This document shows positions 15,780-23,291 of a stretch of DNA of 64,000 bases, one piece after another. The position numbers were made by a program, and so were the translations under genes. The notes beneath the pieces are model-generated. The model ran no database searches and was not told the DNA's origin. It saw only the letters and a list, made by a program, of their open reading frames with translations. This DNA comes from DATMER01 sp963741305 (GTDB lineage Bacteria; Acidobacteriota; Thermoanaerobaculia; Multivoradales; UBA5704). The DNA lies in the NCBI GenBank assembly GCA_963741305.1, contig CAVUHL010000003.1, positions 3,658,001 through 3,722,000 of the forward strand. Direction: 5' to 3'. The stretch's first letter is position 1. Each line of letters begins with the position of its first letter.

Positions 15780-16388
15780 ATGACACAAACAAAGTACAAC
15801 GAGGCGGTCGCTCTGCACCGCCGTCTCTCGGAAACGGAATGGCTCCTTCTGCGGGAAGCTGGCATCCCCGCTGCGGTCGCATACGAGCGTCTGATTGGAT
15901 GGGACGGCAAGCACATCACCATCCCGGTCTTCTCATACGATCGCAAGGTGCTCTTCTTCGAGCATGCGACGTGGGGAGAGAATGATCTCCTGGAGATCGT
16001 GCCACAGAAGAGGGCGGGGGCGGCGCTCTACGGGGTCCATCTCCTACGCTCCGCGCCGGCCCGGGTCATTCTCACCGAGGGGATCTCAGAGAGCCTCGTG
16101 CTTGCCGGGCAGTCGTTCGCCGCCCTTTCATCCACGGGTACAGGACGCTCCTTCAAGGAGGAATGGGTGCCGCTCCTGCGTGGCGTGCGAGAGGTCTTCG
16201 TGTGCTTCAGACGAAGCGCGGAGAGTCTCAAGCCAGCCGAAGAGATCGCCTCGCTCATCCCGCAGGCGATCGTGGTCCACCTCCCGGAAGAGGTCGGCGA
16301 GGGCGGCGGGGTCGGAGACTTCTTTGTTCGTCTCGGCCGCGAACGAATCGATTTCCTCCGGCTCCTTTCACTCGCTGGAAATGAGTGA
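15780..16388 (+). CDS. Toprim/DnaG-primase-like protein
   Basis: About 202 aa from the ATG at 15780 (MTQTKYNEAV); a start at 15726 in the same frame is possible but adds poorly conserved sequence. An N-terminal region resembles the domain before the Toprim fold in DnaG-like proteins (YERLIGWDGKHITIPVFSYDRKVLFFEHATW). RVILTEGISESLVLAGQSFAALSSTGTG, with its Glu in TEG, is the typical first Toprim motif. VREVFVCFRRSAESLKPAEEIA occupies the place of the DxD strand, but the DxD acids are not evident. It overlaps the following helicase gene by eight bases, so the two are likely co-translated. A primase-like role in element replication is inferred, possibly without catalytic activity. Confidence 0.65.
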   Translation: MTQTKYNEAVALHRRLSETEWLLLREAGIPAAVAYERLIGWDGKHITIPVFSYDRKVLFFEHATWGENDLLEIVPQKRAGAALYGVHLLRSAPARVILTEGISESLVLAGQSFAALSSTGTGRSFKEEWVPLLRGVREVFVCFRRSAESLKPAEEIASLIPQAIVVHLPEEVGEGGGVGDFFVRLGRERIDFLRLLSLAGNE

Positions 16389-17733
16389 GGAGCGACGCAA
16401 GCGGCCCTCTGCGGGTGCCGTGCTGCCGGACGGCCGCGTCGCCGAGCTGGTGTACCACGAGGACGACGGGACGACCGGCTTCGTCGTGGGGAAGGGCGAT
16501 GAGTGGGACGAGATGGAATCGGTTGAGGCCGCTGGCGAGACGCTGGTCCCGTTCAGCCCCCAGAACAACCTCCTCGTGCACCGGGTGGTGCTCTTGCCCT
16601 CGGAGCCCCTGGAGTACGGCTCCGAGTCGGAGCTGCGCGCCGAAGTCGCCGCATTCATTCACCGGTATGTTGACCTGCCTCCTGAGTTTGCGGCAGTGGG
16701 CTGCGAATACGTGGTCTTCACCTGGCTCTATGATCTTTTCAACGAGGTCCCGTACCTGCGCGTCCGCGGCGACTTCGGGAGCGGCAAGTCACGCTTCCTC
16801 CTGACCATCGGCTCTCTCTGCTACCTCCCCATCTTCGCCTCAGGTGCCTCCACCATGTCCCCTCTGTTTCGGATCATGGACGTCTTCCGGGGAACGCTGA
16901 TCCTCGACGAGGGAGACTTCCGTGCGTCAGATGAGAAGGCCGAAATCGTCAAGATGCTCAACAACGGGCATGCCCGTGGCTTTCCCGTGCTGCGGACAGA
17001 GCAGACCGCGGCCAAGGAGTTCAATCCGCGGGCGTTCCACGTCTTCGGGCCGAAGGTTTTGGCGACTCGCGGCTTCTTCGACGACCGGGCGCTAGAGAGC
17101 CGGTGCATCTCCGAGGTGCTGGGTGGCCGGTCGTTGCGACAGGACATCCCGCTCAACCTCTCGGACGACTTCAAGCACCAGGCCCTCATCCTACGCAACA
17201 AGCTCCTCTTGTACCGGATCAGGACCAGGGGAGTTCCCCGCGTGGTCGATACCGAGATCTCCGGCGTGGAGCCGCGCCTCGCGCAGATCTTCCGGCCACT
17301 CCTCGCAACTGTCTCCGATCCCTCCTCGCGGGAGCAACTCCTCGAGACCGCCCGGCGGATGGGGGGCGAGCTCCGGGGCGAGCGGCTTGGGAGCATCGAG
17401 GGAGAGGTCCTCGAAGTCGTGCGGGATCTCTGGAAGGGAAGCTCCACCGCACTCGGTGTGAAGGAGATCGCCGCAGAGTTCGGCAGGCGACACAGCGAGG
17501 AGTACGAATGGAAGGCGACGGCCCGCTGGGTTGGGAACGTGCTGCGGCGCAAGCTCTTCCTCGCAACGCTCAAGAGTAATGGCAACTTCGTGGTTCCACG
17601 CTCGGAGGTGCGTAAGCTCCGACACCTCCTGTCGCTGTATGGCCTGGAGGACAGGTCGGGGGATGTTGGGGACGTTGGGGACTTCGCAGTGGGAGAGGAG
17701 GCCGCTACATCCTCCTCCACAAGCAATACTTGA
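16381..17733 (+). CDS. Replicative helicase-like P-loop ATPase
   Basis: A 450-aa ATPase starting MSEERRKRPS at 16381, inside the end of the primase-like gene; the longer open frame back to 15895 is a shadow of that gene. Walker A is GDFGSGKSR (about 130-138) and Walker B is GTLILDEGDF (about 171-180). Further motifs GPKVLATRGFFDDRALESRC resemble the arginine-finger region of helicases found behind DUF927 or primase domains in phages and plasmids. A C-terminal winged-helix-like part (VKEIAAEFGRRHSEEYEWKATARWVGNVLRRKL) may bind DNA. With the upstream primase-like protein it forms a probable replication module. Confidence 0.75.
   Translation: MSEERRKRPSAGAVLPDGRVAELVYHEDDGTTGFVVGKGDEWDEMESVEAAGETLVPFSPQNNLLVHRVVLLPSEPLEYGSESELRAEVAAFIHRYVDLPPEFAAVGCEYVVFTWLYDLFNEVPYLRVRGDFGSGKSRFLLTIGSLCYLPIFASGASTMSPLFRIMDVFRGTLILDEGDFRASDEKAEIVKMLNNGHARGFPVLRTEQTAAKEFNPRAFHVFGPKVLATRGFFDDRALESRCISEVLGGRSLRQDIPLNLSDDFKHQALILRNKLLLYRIRTRGVPRVVDTEISGVEPRLAQIFRPLLATVSDPSSREQLLETARRMGGELRGERLGSIEGEVLEVVRDLWKGSSTALGVKEIAAEFGRRHSEEYEWKATARWVGNVLRRKLFLATLKSNGNFVVPRSEVRKLRHLLSLYGLEDRSGDVGDVGDFAVGEEAATSSSTSNT
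17661..17681 (+). repeat. 21-bp inverted repeat, left arm
   Basis: This segment, made of the tandem GTTGGGGAC-like unit, is the exact reverse complement of 17894-17914. Here it also encodes the GDVGDVGD stretch at the end of the helicase. Confidence 0.85.
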
Positions 17734-17811
17734 CATATTAAATATATATGTTAAGGTTAATTGCGATGCCCCCGCATCCAATCGATCATATCCACCATTA
17801 GCCAGATATTC

Positions 17812-17833
17812 GGGACACCACCTGTGGTGTCCC
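17812..17833. repeat. 10-bp perfect inverted repeat
   Basis: GGGACACCAC, CT, GTGGTGTCCC. It is a perfect stem with a 2-nt gap; with so short a loop it could be a dyad operator as easily as a hairpin. Confidence 0.75.
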
Positions 17834-17834
17834 C

Positions 17835-17870
17835 GGCTCCGCCACTTCATACGTAGCGGAGCCGTTTCTA
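17835..17870 (+). terminator. Rho-independent terminator downstream of the helicase
   Basis: GGCTCCGC (17835-17842) pairs with GCGGAGCC (17856-17863), followed by GTTTCTATTT. It is on the plus strand about 100 bp after the helicase stop. Confidence 0.75.
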
Positions 17871-17893
17871 TTTGGCCCCTCTGCACTCCGACA

Positions 17894-17914
17894 TCCCCAA
17901 CGTCCCCAACATCC
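17894..17914 (-). repeat. 21-bp inverted repeat, right arm
   Basis: Exact reverse complement of 17661-17681, 212 bp from it. The left arm is coding and this arm is intergenic, so the match is unlikely to come from protein constraint alone. Confidence 0.85.
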
Positions 17915-17982
17915 TGCGACTTGTGCTCCAAGGCAAGATTCGCCGTCTTTCATCGAACCGTCCCGTGACTACGCTATGACAC

Positions 17983-18312
17983 ATGCTAGGAAAAACGCTC
18001 ACAAACTACCTACGAACGTTCCGACTGCGTGCCGGCCTCTCACAAGACGAGGTGGCAGCGCTTTTGGGCGTCGCAGGTGGGGCCGAGGTGTCGCGACATG
18101 AGACGTTTCGGCGCATGCCGAGCCTCGCTACGGCGCTGCGGTACGAGGCGATCTTCGGCGTTCCTGTTCGAGAGCTATTTTCTGGCGAATATCAAAAGGT
18201 CGAATTAGCAATCCAAGCGCGAGCACAGGAGCTTTCTGGCCGCATAGCTCTCCCCGGTTCCCAAGGAGCGCAGAAGCGGCAGTTCCTAGCTCGAATCCTT
18301 AACCGGTCATGA
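17983..18312 (+). CDS. XRE-family HTH regulator, 109 aa
   Basis: A small DNA-binding protein with an XRE HTH at about residues 7-60 (LRTFRLRAGLSQDEVAALLGVAGGAEVSRHETFRRMPSLATALRYEAIFGVPVRELF). The rest is helical and basic. It is the first gene of a rightward cluster, just after the origin-like region, and its stop overlaps the ATG of the RuvC-like gene (ATGA at 18309). It probably controls this operon or replication of the element. Confidence 0.85.
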   Translation: MLGKTLTNYLRTFRLRAGLSQDEVAALLGVAGGAEVSRHETFRRMPSLATALRYEAIFGVPVRELFSGEYQKVELAIQARAQELSGRIALPGSQGAQKRQFLARILNRS

Positions 18313-18791
18313 TTACGAATAATACCCCTATAACTCTCGCATTCGATACGACCTCTGGGGGCTTCGCCTTCGCGGTCCTAGAGGGAAGAGAAATACTCAT
18401 CGATTGGGCATGCAGCCAAGTGAGCAAGGAGAAGCCGCAGGCATGGCACGCGCGCGTGGACAAACTTCTCACGCGGTACCAGCCTGACCTCGTAGTGCTT
18501 GCGGATGTCGAGGAGTCGCGTAGAGGGCGATGGGCCAAGCGGTTCACGTTCGACATTGTGTCGCTTGCAAACGCGCACGGTATCGATGTCCGGCGCGTGT
18601 CACGGCCCGAGGTCCGCGAGAAGTTTGCCGACTCCGGGACGACGAAGCACGAGATCGCAGTCGCGGTCACCCGCCTGTTTCCCGAGCTTACATCCCGGCT
18701 GCCGCGGCAGCGCAAGCCCTGGATGAGCGAGGACAGGCGCATGAGCATTTTCGATGCCGTGTCGTTTGCTCTCGTTGCCCTTTCGAAGTAG
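18309..18791 (+). CDS. RuvC-like RNase H-fold nuclease
   Basis: A 160-aa protein with the layout of RuvC/Yqg-type resolvases. A first strand carries Asp13 in ITLAFDTTSGGFAFAV, acids sit in LVVLADVEESRR (Asp66, Glu68, Glu69), and a C-terminal Asp lies in SIFDAVSFALVAL (about 149). These occupy the places of the RuvC catalytic acids. The sequence is diverged from chromosomal RuvC, and no RuvA or RuvB is nearby. It is coupled to an XRE gene and followed by small element genes. A role as Holliday-junction resolvase, or as a nicking enzyme in replication or transfer of the element, is likely; which of these cannot be decided. Confidence 0.7.
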   Translation: MITNNTPITLAFDTTSGGFAFAVLEGREILIDWACSQVSKEKPQAWHARVDKLLTRYQPDLVVLADVEESRRGRWAKRFTFDIVSLANAHGIDVRRVSRPEVREKFADSGTTKHEIAVAVTRLFPELTSRLPRQRKPWMSEDRRMSIFDAVSFALVALSK

Positions 18792-18832
18792 CACCTTTCC
18801 AGTTCATCCAATCCCCAGAGAAAGGAGGAGGT

Positions 18833-19090
18833 ATGCCCAGAGTGGTTCGCAACTTCTGGGTCGCTGGAGATGTAGACGGCAGAAGAAGCCGGATCTCCGG
18901 AGGCCCCCGAGCGCGAGACGGTGGTCTCAGTCTCACGCTCTATCAGAGAAAGGAGGGGGGCGTGGCAGTCGCTCTCAAGGTCGAATGTCACTCCCGCTCC
19001 GACGGGACACTTAGCCTTGAAGTAGAGCCAGCCTTGCCCTTCAAGTTTACCCGCGAAGACGGGAAGCTCCGGATCGAAACCAAGCGCTAG
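18833..19090 (+). CDS. Small hypothetical element protein, 85 aa
   Basis: Unrecognised. The ATG at 18833 follows AAAGGAGGAGGT, a strong ribosome-binding site; the longer open frame that begins at 18530 overlaps the RuvC-like gene and is not used. The protein is rich in beta strands and charge (GGVAVALKVECHSRSDGTLSLEVEPALPFKF) and has no membrane segment. It lies in a run of small genes between the RuvC-like nuclease and the DNA-transfer ATPase. Confidence 0.65.
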   Translation: MPRVVRNFWVAGDVDGRRSRISGGPRARDGGLSLTLYQRKEGGVAVALKVECHSRSDGTLSLEVEPALPFKFTREDGKLRIETKR

Positions 19091-19104
19091 GGAAGGAGAT
19101 TGCG

Positions 19105-19335
19105 ATGTCAGTGAGTACCGTGAAGGACAAGCTGTCGACACTCGCTGATGGGTACGGCTCATCGGTGGAAGAGCTGCTTGAAGAGTATGGCGTGGAGAGC
19201 GTCGTCCCGGGTGTCTGCATGAATCCGGATTGTGACTACACGACAGAGTGCGAGCCAGACCAGAGGAAGGGCTGGTGTGATGAATGTGAAACCCCAAGCG
19301 TCAGAAGCCTCCTCGTACTTGAAGGGGTTATCTGA
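19105..19335 (+). CDS. Small zinc-ribbon-like protein, 76 aa
   Basis: A 76-aa protein with four cysteines arranged as two pairs (VCMNPDCDYTTECEPDQ and GWCDECE), suggesting a zinc ribbon. The N-terminal half is helical (SVEELLEEYGVESVVPG). GGAAGGAGA precedes the ATG at 19105 by a normal distance. Its TGA overlaps the ATG of the next gene (19335), so both are translated together. Small zinc-ribbon proteins of this kind are frequent in conjugative and integrative elements; the role here is unknown. Confidence 0.75.
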   Translation: MSVSTVKDKLSTLADGYGSSVEELLEEYGVESVVPGVCMNPDCDYTTECEPDQRKGWCDECETPSVRSLLVLEGVI

Positions 19336-19619
19336 TGACACTCACGCGGATTCTCTTCGAGCTAGGGCGCGTGGTCGCAACTCCTGGTGCACTGGAAGCA
19401 CTGGAGAAAGGCGGAGACGATCCGTATGTCTTTCTCGGTCGGCATGTATCCGGTGATTGGGGGACACTGTCTCGGGAGGACAGAGCAGCCAATACGCTTG
19501 CCCTGGTGACCGGTGATCGGCTGCTCTCCTCCTATCGAACATCGAAAGGGGTGAAGATCTTGATCATCACTGAAGCTGACCGATCCTCAACCTGTCTTCA
19601 GCTGCCTGAAGAGTACTGA
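19335..19619 (+). CDS. Conserved small mobile-element protein, 94 aa
   Basis: A 94-aa protein of a type often seen in plasmids and integrated elements: VVATPGALEALEKGG, HVSGDWGTLSREDRAANTLAL, RLLSSYRTSKGVKILIITEADRS and a final LPEEY. I recognise the pattern but no biochemical function is established. It is coupled to the zinc-ribbon-like gene by overlap and followed by a terminator at 19640, closing the operon that starts at 17983. Confidence 0.8.
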   Translation: MTLTRILFELGRVVATPGALEALEKGGDDPYVFLGRHVSGDWGTLSREDRAANTLALVTGDRLLSSYRTSKGVKILIITEADRSSTCLQLPEEY

Positions 19620-19639
19620 ATGAGGTTTGTTCTTTACTC

Positions 19640-19667
19640 GCTCCCACGGTTCGCCGGGGAGCTTTTT
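19640..19667 (+). terminator. Rho-independent terminator
   Basis: GCTCCC (19640-19645) pairs with GGGAGC (19657-19662), followed by TTTTTG. It ends the small-gene operon and separates it from the ATPase gene, which supports the ATPase start at 19750 and not at 19627. Confidence 0.8.
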
Positions 19668-19749
19668 GTATGGCAGGACCGGCAAGCGATGCCTGCCCGG
19701 CACGCTTCGGCCTCTTGGAGGGATAGATAGTTTCGGACACGATCAATGG

Positions 19750-20934
19750 ATGACTTGTGACAGTGATATCACGTACTTCGCCCGCACCAATCACCGGAAC
19801 ACGGGGATCCCCTTTGGTATCCGACGCGTCGATCGCCGCAACCACATGTACATGATCGGGAAGACCGGGACGGGGAAGTCAACGCTCTTGAAGACTCTCA
19901 TGCTTCGAGACATCGCGGCGGGTGAAGGCTTCGCGCTCTTCGATCCGCATGGAGACCTTGCGGAAGAAGTGGTGGCGCAGATTCCTGCTTCCAGGCGAGA
20001 GGATCTCATCTACCTCAACGTTCCAGATAGATCCTTCATCTGGCACTTCAATCCCTTCGTTGGCATCCCCGAGGAGAACCGTGCGCTTGCAGCGGCGGGG
20101 ATGGTCGAGGTGTTCAAGAAGCTCTGGCCGGACGAATGGGGGCCACGATTGGAGCATCTCCTGCGCAATGTGGTGTTCATGCTCCTCGAGGTGGGTGATT
20201 CGAGCTTCGCGGACATCCCGCGGCTTTTATCGGACAGAGCGTTCAGAGGAGGGTTGGTGAAGAAGGTGTCCAATGCGATGGTGCGGGAGTTCTGGGAGAA
20301 GGAGTTCGCCGGATACTCGCCCGCATTCCGCGCCGTGGTCACGGCGCCACTCCTCAACAAGGTGGGCGCCTTCCTCACCGATCCTCTTCTACACTCCATC
20401 CTCAGCGGAGCGCAGAGTTCGTTTGATCTCCACCGGATCATGGACGAGGGAAAGATCCTGGTGGTGAACCTCGCCAAGGGAAAGCTCGGGGAGGGACCGG
20501 CAGCGCTCCTCGGCTCGCTCTTGGTGTCGCACCTGTCCCTCGCGGCGATGGAGCGGGCCGACCGACCACAGGAGGAGCGCCGCGACTTCTACCTGTACCT
20601 CGATGAGTTCCATACCTTCGCCACGCTTACCCTGGCGACCATGCTCTCCGAGTTGCGGAAGTACCGGCTCAACCTCATCCTGGCCCATCAGTACCTCTCC
20701 CAGCTTGAGACTGAGATCCGGGATGCGGTCTTCGGGAACGCGGGGACGTTGATCGCCTTCCGAGTCGGAGCCCTGGACGCATCGACGGTGGCCCGGGAGC
20801 TGTCACCCACGTTCGAGGCGGACGACCTCCTCTCCCTGCCCAACTTCTCGATCTACCTGCGGCTGATGATCGAGGGGGAGCCGAGCAAGCCGTTTAGTGC
20901 GTGGACATGGCTACCCGAATCGCCTGAGTTCTGA
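19750..20934 (+). CDS. VirD4/HerA-like DNA-transfer ATPase
   Basis: About 394 aa from the ATG at 19750 (MTCDSDITYFARTNHRN). The open frame extends to 19627, but that would put a terminator inside the coding region. Walker A is GKTGTGKST (about 37-45), followed by ALFDPHGDLAEEV. Walker B is LYLDEFHT (about 284-291), with LILAHQYLSQL behind it. These are features of type IV coupling proteins and HerA-like translocases. No N-terminal membrane helices are present, so it would act as a soluble or peripherally bound hexamer. It is homologous to the ATPase domain of the 997-aa protein at 28817. Transfer of the element's DNA is the expected role. Confidence 0.85.
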   Translation: MTCDSDITYFARTNHRNTGIPFGIRRVDRRNHMYMIGKTGTGKSTLLKTLMLRDIAAGEGFALFDPHGDLAEEVVAQIPASRREDLIYLNVPDRSFIWHFNPFVGIPEENRALAAAGMVEVFKKLWPDEWGPRLEHLLRNVVFMLLEVGDSSFADIPRLLSDRAFRGGLVKKVSNAMVREFWEKEFAGYSPAFRAVVTAPLLNKVGAFLTDPLLHSILSGAQSSFDLHRIMDEGKILVVNLAKGKLGEGPAALLGSLLVSHLSLAAMERADRPQEERRDFYLYLDEFHTFATLTLATMLSELRKYRLNLILAHQYLSQLETEIRDAVFGNAGTLIAFRVGALDASTVARELSPTFEADDLLSLPNFSIYLRLMIEGEPSKPFSAWTWLPESPEF

Positions 20935-21103
20935 GAACTGCTCCCGCGGAAAATTTGGATCTTTGGGCACAACGACCACCACGCTCCCGGACCTAAGGCA
21001 ACTATCGTGTGGGTCAGTGGGATAATAAATTACTGTGGCTTTCATTGGAGCACGGAGTCCTTCGATATTGCCGTTATCACATTCGCGCGTATAATCCACC
21101 TAT

Positions 21104-21694
21104 ATGACAAAACGAAGCACGGTCATTACGATCCTTAGCCTCATTGCTTTGCTTGGGATTGTCGCTTATCTTTTTATTCCTTCGACAAGGAAGGATTCGG
21201 ATACTCCCTCAGATAACGCGGCTCCCATGCTTGCGATTCATCGTCTCGAAACTCTGGGCATCATCCTTCGCCTTCCAAAAGGGTGGAAAATAGAAGAGAC
21301 CTCGTTACGTAATGCGTTCTCCGTTTCAGACGAAAACGGTCAGCCGATCGGCATAGTCGTCGAGCCCGAGAGTTATTACTATCATAATGCTGCGGCTACC
21401 CGCCTGGAGGATTACGCGTCTTCCTATCGAGGATGGAATCTCAGTATTGTCGTCGACAGCTCCGAACCGGCAATGATTGACGGCGAACCGGCCCTGTTTC
21501 AGATGTTCCGTGCGGGAGATTCATATATTGATGGCACACTTGATACGACAAGCATCGCGAGCGTCTCCCGATCTTCTCCTCGGTACGTCGTACAACATCC
21601 AGAATCAAAGGACTTCATAATAATCGCAGGAAACTCTAGGAAATCGGATACATTGCGATCTATCGTAAAAGACATGCGATTCATAAAAAGGTAG
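21104..21694 (+). CDS. Membrane-anchored hypothetical protein, 196 aa
   Basis: An N-terminal hydrophobic segment (VITILSLIALLGIVAYLFI, residues 7-25) acts as anchor or signal. The extracytoplasmic part starts LETLGIILRLPKGWKIEETS and continues with a mixed alpha/beta fold (DSSEPAMIDGEPALFQMF; TLRSIVKDMRFIKR). This resembles small PsbP-like or DUF-type exported domains, but I cannot assign a family. The region is lower in GC than the flanks. It stands alone between the transfer ATPase and the convergent M23 peptidase and is probably cargo. Confidence 0.7.
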   Translation: MTKRSTVITILSLIALLGIVAYLFIPSTRKDSDTPSDNAAPMLAIHRLETLGIILRLPKGWKIEETSLRNAFSVSDENGQPIGIVVEPESYYYHNAAATRLEDYASSYRGWNLSIVVDSSEPAMIDGEPALFQMFRAGDSYIDGTLDTTSIASVSRSSPRYVVQHPESKDFIIIAGNSRKSDTLRSIVKDMRFIKR

Positions 21695-21742
21695 GGCCGA
21701 CCACGAATGGCCGGCCGTGAAACCGCTACCGACGAGCGGTAC

Positions 21743-23197
21743 TTAGAAATTCGAAGAAGAGTAGAAGCCCGTCGGCGGCACGTTGAGCCTGCAGCCGACC
21801 TGATAGTCGGTCAACAGCCTGCCATCGACTTCGATCCCATCGAGCGCGTCGGCATCGATAGTGCTGTCGCCGTTGTACTTGAGCTGGAAGTGCAGATGGG
21901 TTCCAGTACTCTGCCCGGTCGACCCCATGTATCCCAGGAAGTCTCCCTGGGACACCTCGTCATCGAGAAGCGAAGCTGCCGAACTCTGGAGGTGCAGGTA
22001 GTAGCTCGTCAGCCCACTTCCGTCGTACGGTGAATCGTGATCGATCCGGACGTAGTAACCGTTGAACGAATGTTCTGTTGAGGGGGCTTCGATTACTTTC
22101 CCGTCCCCCGCGGCGAGAATCGGCACGTTCGACAAGACCGTTGCGCCGTTCCCGTTGCTCAGGTTGCGTGGTGCGAAGTCGATCGAGTAGTAAGCTTCGT
22201 CAACGTCATGGAATGGATCGTTCCCACCGTTGGTACAATCCGCGTCACCGCCCGGCTCGACGGTCAGGTACCAAGCCTCGCCGCCCGGAAGCGGCAGTTT
22301 CAGCGAGACCTCGGGAATGTCTTCATCCACCAGCTCCACGTCGTCGAAGTAGACGAAGCCCGAGACATCGCTCTTGATGGCGAGCCCGCGAACTGACGAA
22401 TCGGATGGGTTCAGGTCCGAAAGCGGGATGAGCACCCGGTACCATGTATGGCTTGCCGCGATCGTGACATAGTCGGACAGCGGCAACCAGGTCGTGAGCA
22501 TGAAGTGGTCGCCCGTCGTGAGCCCGATCGTGAGATCGTCCTCGTCGATCGAGCCGCTGCTCCGCACCCACAGCGACAGGGCATTCATACCGGCGGTGCT
22601 GAAGTTGTCCTGCCGGTACAAATAGATATACCTATCCGACTCGTAGTCCACCTGCAAACCGTAGTCACCATACTTCTCCGTTGGATGGTAGAAGTCCTTG
22701 TAGACGGAGAATTGGCCGTCGATGACGCCGGGCTCGACACCCTCACGGTAGAAGGTCTTTCGGTCGAAGGTGCCCTCCTCCCGTTCGTACACGGTGAGCT
22801 TCATGTAGCAGGACGCGACCTCGCAGCGGACCCAGAACTCGGCCTTGTTCTCGCCGGTGTTCCACATGTCTTCCTGGAGGTGCGCCCGCTCTCCCAGATC
22901 GGGAGTGTGGCGCGACTGGGAGACGACCCGCCGCGTCGTGGAGCCATCGACGTAGACGACGCCCCACAGGTACGGATCGCCGTAGGCCGACACATTGCCG
23001 GAGACCGGCCCGCTGGTGAGGGTGTAGACATGCCCCGCCTGCATCCAGCTCGCGGGGATGGCGATCTTGGACGTACCCGTGGTGACGGTGTAGTTGCCTT
23101 GGAGCTTCACGGTAACATTGCCTGCCCAGGCGGGCGCAAGCGAGAGGGACAAGAGCACTACTCCTGCGTAGAGGGGCTTCCAACTCATACCGGGCAT
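21743..23197 (-). CDS. Exported M23-family metallopeptidase
   Basis: 484 aa with a Sec signal peptide (PLYAGVVLLSLSLAPAWAG). Residues 30-300 form beta-rich domains of carbohydrate-binding appearance (FVYFDDVELVDE is typical of CBM-like jelly rolls). The C-terminal domain, about 320-470, is LytM/M23-like: YYSIDFAP holds the metal-binding Asp, and STGTHLHFQL near residue 437 carries the HxH. The first His of the family is not obvious, because DVDEAYYSIDF lies where HxGxD is expected. It would act on peptidoglycan or another peptide outside the cytoplasm. AAAGGAG six bases before the ATG at 23197 supports this start. In an integrated element such an enzyme could aid envelope crossing or be cargo. 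Confidence 0.82.
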   Translation of the reverse strand: MPGMSWKPLYAGVVLLSLSLAPAWAGNVTVKLQGNYTVTTGTSKIAIPASWMQAGHVYTLTSGPVSGNVSAYGDPYLWGVVYVDGSTTRRVVSQSRHTPDLGERAHLQEDMWNTGENKAEFWVRCEVASCYMKLTVYEREEGTFDRKTFYREGVEPGVIDGQFSVYKDFYHPTEKYGDYGLQVDYESDRYIYLYRQDNFSTAGMNALSLWVRSSGSIDEDDLTIGLTTGDHFMLTTWLPLSDYVTIAASHTWYRVLIPLSDLNPSDSSVRGLAIKSDVSGFVYFDDVELVDEDIPEVSLKLPLPGGEAWYLTVEPGGDADCTNGGNDPFHDVDEAYYSIDFAPRNLSNGNGATVLSNVPILAAGDGKVIEAPSTEHSFNGYYVRIDHDSPYDGSGLTSYYLHLQSSAASLLDDEVSQGDFLGYMGSTGQSTGTHLHFQLKYNGDSTIDADALDGIEVDGRLLTDYQVGCRLNVPPTGFYSSSNF

Positions 23198-23291
23198 TAC
23201 ATCTCCTTTCGAGGGTCATGAGTGACCCTCTAAGAAGAAGAGCGTAAAACGGAGGGCAAGAAATCCTTGGTTGGTGGAAGCGAGGAGGCAC

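Larger units (their letters stand above)
17729..17914. other. Origin-like intergenic region
   Basis: This region lies between the helicase and the next operon. It holds an imperfect palindrome in an A/T-only tract (CTTGACATAT at 17729-17738, ATATGTTAAG at 17746-17755), a 10-bp perfect hairpin at 17812-17833, a terminator at 17835 and the right arm of the 21-bp inverted repeat. An A/T-rich tract beside a replication gene pair and bounded by inverted repeats is the usual look of a plasmid or element origin. A promoter reading is also possible, because TTGACA occurs at 17730. Confidence 0.45.

Noticed and set aside
15895..16380. Extension of the helicase to a start at 15895
   Set aside because: It overlaps the primase-like gene almost fully and reads as Ser/Arg-rich shadow; ATG at 16381 starts the sensible protein.
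19627..19749. Upstream start of the transfer ATPase at 19627
   Set aside because: A terminator hairpin with a U-run lies between 19640 and 19667, and homology begins after 19750.
20911..21099. 62-codon minus-strand frame between the ATPase and the 196-aa gene
   Set aside because: It overlaps the ATPase end and shows no ribosome-binding site or recognisable features.
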